NCBI GenBank assembly: GCA_049699975.1
Contig: JBNAWB010000154.1
Coordinates: 1 to 8,900 of the forward strand
From: CAZAGD01 sp049699975
GTDB lineage: Bacteria; Desulfobacterota; SM23-61
Reading direction: 5' to 3'
DNA: 8,900 nucleotides
A program made the position numbers and the translations under genes. The number at the start of each line of letters is the position of its first letter. Within the stretch, counting starts at the first letter, position 1. This document shows, piece after piece, positions 7,011 through 8,900 of this stretch. The notes beneath the pieces were generated by a model. That model was given only the letters and a program-made list of their open reading frames with translations, did no database searches and was not told the origin of the DNA.

Positions 7011-8213
7011 TTAAGCAAGCGGGATAATATTTTTTGGGGCCAATTTATTCGATAAAGTAAGGGAAGCCCAAATCCCTACCCCTAAAACTACCGCTCCTAT
7101 CAAGAAGGGAAATCCCTGGCCAAATCGATCAGCAAGCAAGCCAGCTACATTGGGCCCCAGAAAAAACCCAACCATGCGCGTAGTGAAGAAGATGCCCATA
7201 TTTGCCCCCCTAACTTCTGCGGAGGAAAGATCAGCAATGGCTACTCTCGCCGAGGGCGAATAAATACCCAATCCTGCACCTGCCAAAGCTAAGATCAGTA
7301 ACAAATAAAGAAGAGAGCCGCCTAAAGAGAGAAGTATCACGGCTATGGTGTAAATAATCATCCCCCAAAGAATGGGCTTCTTCCTACCTTGGCGATCTGA
7401 CCACCTCCCTACGGGCCTCTGCAAGATAATAAAAACCAAAAAATAAGAAGTAAATAACCAACCAATTCTCGCGGGGGAAATTCCCAAATTGGTGGCCATA
7501 ACAGGTAATACAGTGATGATCGTTCCCCAGACAAAGGCTTCGGCAAAGCCAATCAGACACAAGAGTCGTACATCCGCAATTCGCCAAGAAGAAAAGCCAT
7601 AACGCTCCTTCCACGGCAAAAAATTTTGGGAAGGAAATGGGTTATCTTCCTGAATAAAACGCCAAATCATCAGGGCCGATGAGCAAGCAAGTAAACTGCA
7701 GCCCCAAAAGGGGAGATCCATTCCTCCCCAACCATAAAGAACGCCTCCTAAAAAAGGGCCTATGGCAAAACCCAACATCTCTACGGCCGATAAAATGCCT
7801 ATAATCTCCCCTCTTTTTTCTAAGGGAGATTGATCAATTACAAAAGCAGCCAAAGCTGGCCAAATCATTCCGGCCGCCACTCCGTGGAGAAGGCGCACGA
7901 GAAAAACTTGGCTCAAGGATTCCGCAAAAATATATAAAAAAGCAACCAGGCCGTAACAAACCATTCCGCCAAACATAAACGGTTTGCGCCCGAAACGATC
8001 GGAAAGACCTCCAAAGAAAGGCTGAACTAAAAATTGAGAAATGGTAAACCCGGAAATAATCAGCCCCAGTTGTAAATTATTGGCGCCTTTTTGAGTCACA
8101 TATATAGGAAAGAGGGGAATAATGAACCCCAAACCCATAATGACAATCGTGCCGGCGGCAGCGACGACAATCAAATCACGACGCGCAATCTTTTCCATTA
8201 TTAATGAGAGCAT
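7011..8213 (-). CDS. MFS transporter, drug:H+ antiporter (DHA1/TetA-like) type
   Basis: This is a 12-helix major facilitator superfamily inner-membrane transporter of 400 residues, a normal length. Residue numbers count from the TTG at 8216. Motif A occurs in both halves: GGLSDRFGRKP at 69-79 after helix 2, and the degenerate GRWSDRQGRKKP at 270-281 after helix 8, the signature of the internal duplication. A motif-C-like GFAIGPFLGGVLYGWGG lies at 149-165 in helix 5 and is typical of antiporters such as TetA and Bmr. A hydrophilic loop (about 187-212) joins the halves. These features suggest proton-coupled export, but motif C alone does not identify the substrate, and uptake or metabolite export is possible. 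Start: ATG at 8213, with AGGAG (8225-8229) 11 nt upstream; TTG 8216 has the same site at 8 nt and would add one residue. purL lies downstream in the same direction after about 155 nt. An 83-nt inverted repeat lies 31 nt upstream of the ATG. Confidence 0.93.
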   Translation of the reverse strand: MLSLIMEKIARRDLIVVAAAGTIVIMGLGFIIPLFPIYVTQKGANNLQLGLIISGFTISQFLVQPFFGGLSDRFGRKPFMFGGMVCYGLVAFLYIFAESLSQVFLVRLLHGVAAGMIWPALAAFVIDQSPLEKRGEIIGILSAVEMLGFAIGPFLGGVLYGWGGMDLPFWGCSLLACSSALMIWRFIQEDNPFPSQNFLPWKERYGFSSWRIADVRLLCLIGFAEAFVWGTIITVLPVMATNLGISPARIGWLFTSYFLVFIILQRPVGRWSDRQGRKKPILWGMIIYTIAVILLSLGGSLLYLLLILALAGAGLGIYSPSARVAIADLSSAEVRGANMGIFFTTRMVGFFLGPNVAGLLADRFGQGFPFLIGAVVLGVGIWASLTLSNKLAPKNIIPLA

Positions 8214-8224
8214 CAAATGTTTTA

Positions 8225-8229
8225 CTCCT
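8225..8229 (-). promoter_or_regulatory. Shine-Dalgarno site of the MFS gene
   Basis: AGGAG on the minus strand lies 8 nt before TTG 8216 and 11 nt before ATG 8213. It supports initiation at one of these two codons and argues against the internal ATG six residues downstream. It does not decide between the first two. Confidence 0.65.
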
Positions 8230-8244
8230 TTTCATAGAAAAGCT

Positions 8245-8327
8245 GTCATGGCGAGCCCGAAGGGCGTGGCCATCTCGCTTTGAGATTGCTTCGTCCCCCG
8301 CATCAAGTGCACGCTTCTCGCAATGAC
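8245..8327. repeat. Degenerate 83-nt inverted repeat of the 'GTCATTGCGAG' type
   Basis: The ends are GTCATGGCGAG (8245-8255) and CTCGCAATGAC (8317-8327), inverted copies of each other with one mismatch. The interior contains AGATTGCTTCG, a segment typical of a dispersed intergenic repeat seen in many bacterial genomes, whose chance translation often reads like 'HCEERSDEAI'. A small GCCC-GAA-GGGC hairpin lies at 8255-8265. The interior no longer pairs well throughout, so this looks like an old, decayed copy. It is placed directly upstream of the MFS gene and would lie in its leader if transcription starts further upstream. Family membership is from recognition, not a search. Confidence 0.7.
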
Positions 8328-8564
8328 TCGTAATTTGTGTTGTAAAATATAATTTGCTCTCATTAATAACTTTATATCAACGGAAATAATAATTATGCTT
8401 ACCCATAGATTAAGTTTTAAGTTAGCATGGGAAATTAAATGCCGTCAACCATCCAAATTTCCCTACCCTTTTTACTTTTTAAATTAAATTATAATCGCTT
8501 AATGTCATTTCTCAAAAATAAAACTAAACTACCTTCCCCTTGAAGACGAAGGGCTTGAAATAAC
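8328..8564. other. AT-rich intergenic stretch without a recognised gene
   Basis: This stretch is AT-rich and has stops in all frames at short spacing. A TTGACG on the minus strand (8443-8448) could be a -35 box for the MFS gene, but the hexamer at 17 or 18 nt spacing (CTAACT or TAACTT) is a poor -10. A weak CCCTT/AAGGG hairpin is present at 8537-8553. I see nothing else to annotate. Confidence 0.5.
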
Positions 8565-8585
8565 AGGTCGACTTGAAGTCGACCT
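8565..8585. repeat. Perfect 10-bp-arm palindrome
   Basis: AGGTCGACTT and AAGTCGACCT are perfect inverted copies separated by a single G. The unit also contains GTCGAC twice, at 8567-8572 and 8578-8583, each itself a palindrome and 11 bp apart, about one helical turn. There is no T-run after it, so it is not an ordinary terminator. It could be a protein binding site or the remnant of a small repeat element; nothing in the flanks decides this. Confidence 0.6.
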
Positions 8586-8607
8586 TAACCATTGTCGTTC
8601 CATGGCC

Positions 8608-8678
8608 GTCATTCCTGCGCAAGCAGGAATCCAGTTTTTTTCTGCAACGTCCTGGATTCCCGTTTCCACGGGAATGAC
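8608..8678. repeat. 71-nt double-hairpin intergenic repeat ('VIPAQAGIQ' type)
   Basis: The unit has terminal inverted arms GTCATTCC (8608-8615) and GGAATGAC (8671-8678), and inner arms GGAATCCAG (8626-8634) and CTGGATTCC (8652-8660). Each half also folds by itself: ATTCCTGC-GCAA-GCAGGAAT (8611-8630) and ATTCCCGT-TTCC-ACGGGAAT (8656-8675), both with perfect 8-bp stems and 4-nt loops. The plus strand reads VIPAQAGIQ in one frame, the well-known chance translation of a repeat dispersed in many proteobacterial and related genomes. The first hairpin is followed after CCAG by seven T (8635-8641), so it could also stop transcription on the plus strand. It encodes no real protein. Confidence 0.85.
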
Positions 8679-8882
8679 AATTCTGACTGTGTATTGTTCA
8701 GTTGCTCATGGTCGGCCTCATTCCAATCCTGAGGGATATGGTCATGAAGGATTAGCCGACCATTTCGCAAATTTTCGCTTCGCCTGAAGGCGAGGGGTTT
8801 CCACCACCCCCCGATGGGGACACTAATAATTCTCCCCTTATCCAGCCCGAAGCTGTGAAAAAATTGATTCAGTTCTTTTTGG
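8679..8882. other. Spacer between two repeat copies, no convincing gene
   Basis: This segment lies between the complete double-hairpin repeat and the truncated copy at the window edge. A minus-strand reading frame crosses it (8887 to 8609), but its ATG lies in one repeat and its end in the other, and its residues resemble no family I know. The segment contains a nested inverted repeat (8708-8763) and a small TCGCC-TGAA-GGCGA hairpin (8780-8793). It may be a decayed gene end or a further repeat unit; I cannot tell which. Confidence 0.45.
8708..8763. repeat. Nested inverted repeat, possible structured RNA or operator
   Basis: Outer arms ATGGTCGGC (8708-8716) and GCCGACCAT (8755-8763) are perfect inverted copies of 9 bp. 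Inside them AATCCT (8725-8730) and AGGATT (8748-8753) are also perfect inverted copies, giving a two-part stem with an asymmetric bulge (8 nt on one side, 1 nt on the other) and a 17-nt loop. Two nested matches in the right order are unlikely to be random, but its function is unknown. Confidence 0.5.
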
Positions 8883-8900
8883 GTCATTCCGGCGAAAGCC
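8883..8900. repeat. Start of a second double-hairpin repeat, cut by the window edge
   Basis: GTCATTCCGGCGAAAGCC begins with the same GTCATTCC end as the repeat at 8608 and contains GGC-GAAA-GCC, the expected first loop of this family. The remainder, predicted to continue with GGAATCCAG, lies outside the window. It lies on the same strand and in the same orientation as the first copy. Confidence 0.7.

Noticed and set aside
8420..8448. Possible MFS promoter on the minus strand (TTGACG at 8443-8448)
   Set aside because: The -10 positions at 17 or 18 nt spacing read CTAACT or TAACTT, poor matches, and the site is about 200 nt from the gene with a repeat in between.
8602..8787. Plus-strand open frame starting MAVIPAQAGIQ
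   Set aside because: This is the usual chance translation of the double-hairpin repeat; the rest of the frame crosses the nested inverted repeat and shows no protein signature.
8609..8887. Minus-strand open frame of 92 codons in the repeat region
   Set aside because: Its ATG lies within the truncated repeat at 8883-8900 and its last codons lie within the repeat at 8608-8678. The residues resemble no known family, and I saw no good ribosome binding site inside the window.
8217..8900. CRISPR array or insertion sequence in the repeat cluster
   Set aside because: The repeats are of different kinds, not evenly spaced direct copies with unique spacers, and no transposase or cas-like reading frame is present.

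Overview
The window looks like a piece of chromosome from a Gram-negative, probably anaerobic bacterium of moderate GC content. A Desulfobacterota (Deltaproteobacteria)-like origin is my best guess. It rests on the TAXI-type TRAP transporter, the form of FGAM synthetase, and intergenic repeats of the 'VIPAQAGIQ' and 'GTCATTGCGAG' kinds that are common in such genomes. This is inference from recognised sequence styles, not from a database search.

Layout. Positions 1-142 hold a good sigma70-like promoter and a strong ribosome binding site. They serve a two-gene plus-strand operon: a secreted TAXI-family substrate-binding protein (143-1144) and its fused 4TM/12TM TRAP permease (1160-3028). Facing it with only an 11-bp gap is a minus-strand run, read from right to left: an MFS transporter (8213-7011), then a ~155-nt spacer, then purL (6855-3877) and purQ (start near 3861, end 3040). 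The last 684 nt (8217-8900) hold no convincing gene. They hold a cluster of repeats: an 83-nt degenerate inverted repeat, a perfect short palindrome, a 71-nt double-hairpin repeat, a nested inverted repeat, and the first 18 nt of a second double-hairpin repeat cut by the window edge.

How the genes work together. PurQ releases ammonia from glutamine, and PurL uses it with ATP to convert FGAR to FGAM, step 4 of de novo purine synthesis. PurL carries two PurS-like domains in tandem at its N-terminus, so no separate purS is needed. PurL plus PurQ therefore have the domain order and nearly the total length of the single-chain 'large' FGAM synthetase, split into two adjacent genes. The TRAP pair is a secondary, ion-gradient-driven uptake system for an unknown, probably organic anion, solute. 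The MFS protein has an unknown substrate, and its position upstream of purL does not prove a purine role.

I see no mobile-element transposase, CRISPR array, tRNA, rRNA or defence system. The most noteworthy items are the split large-type FGAM synthetase with tandem PurS domains and the repeat cluster, one member of which lies just upstream of the MFS gene. Neither is clear evidence of an undescribed system.
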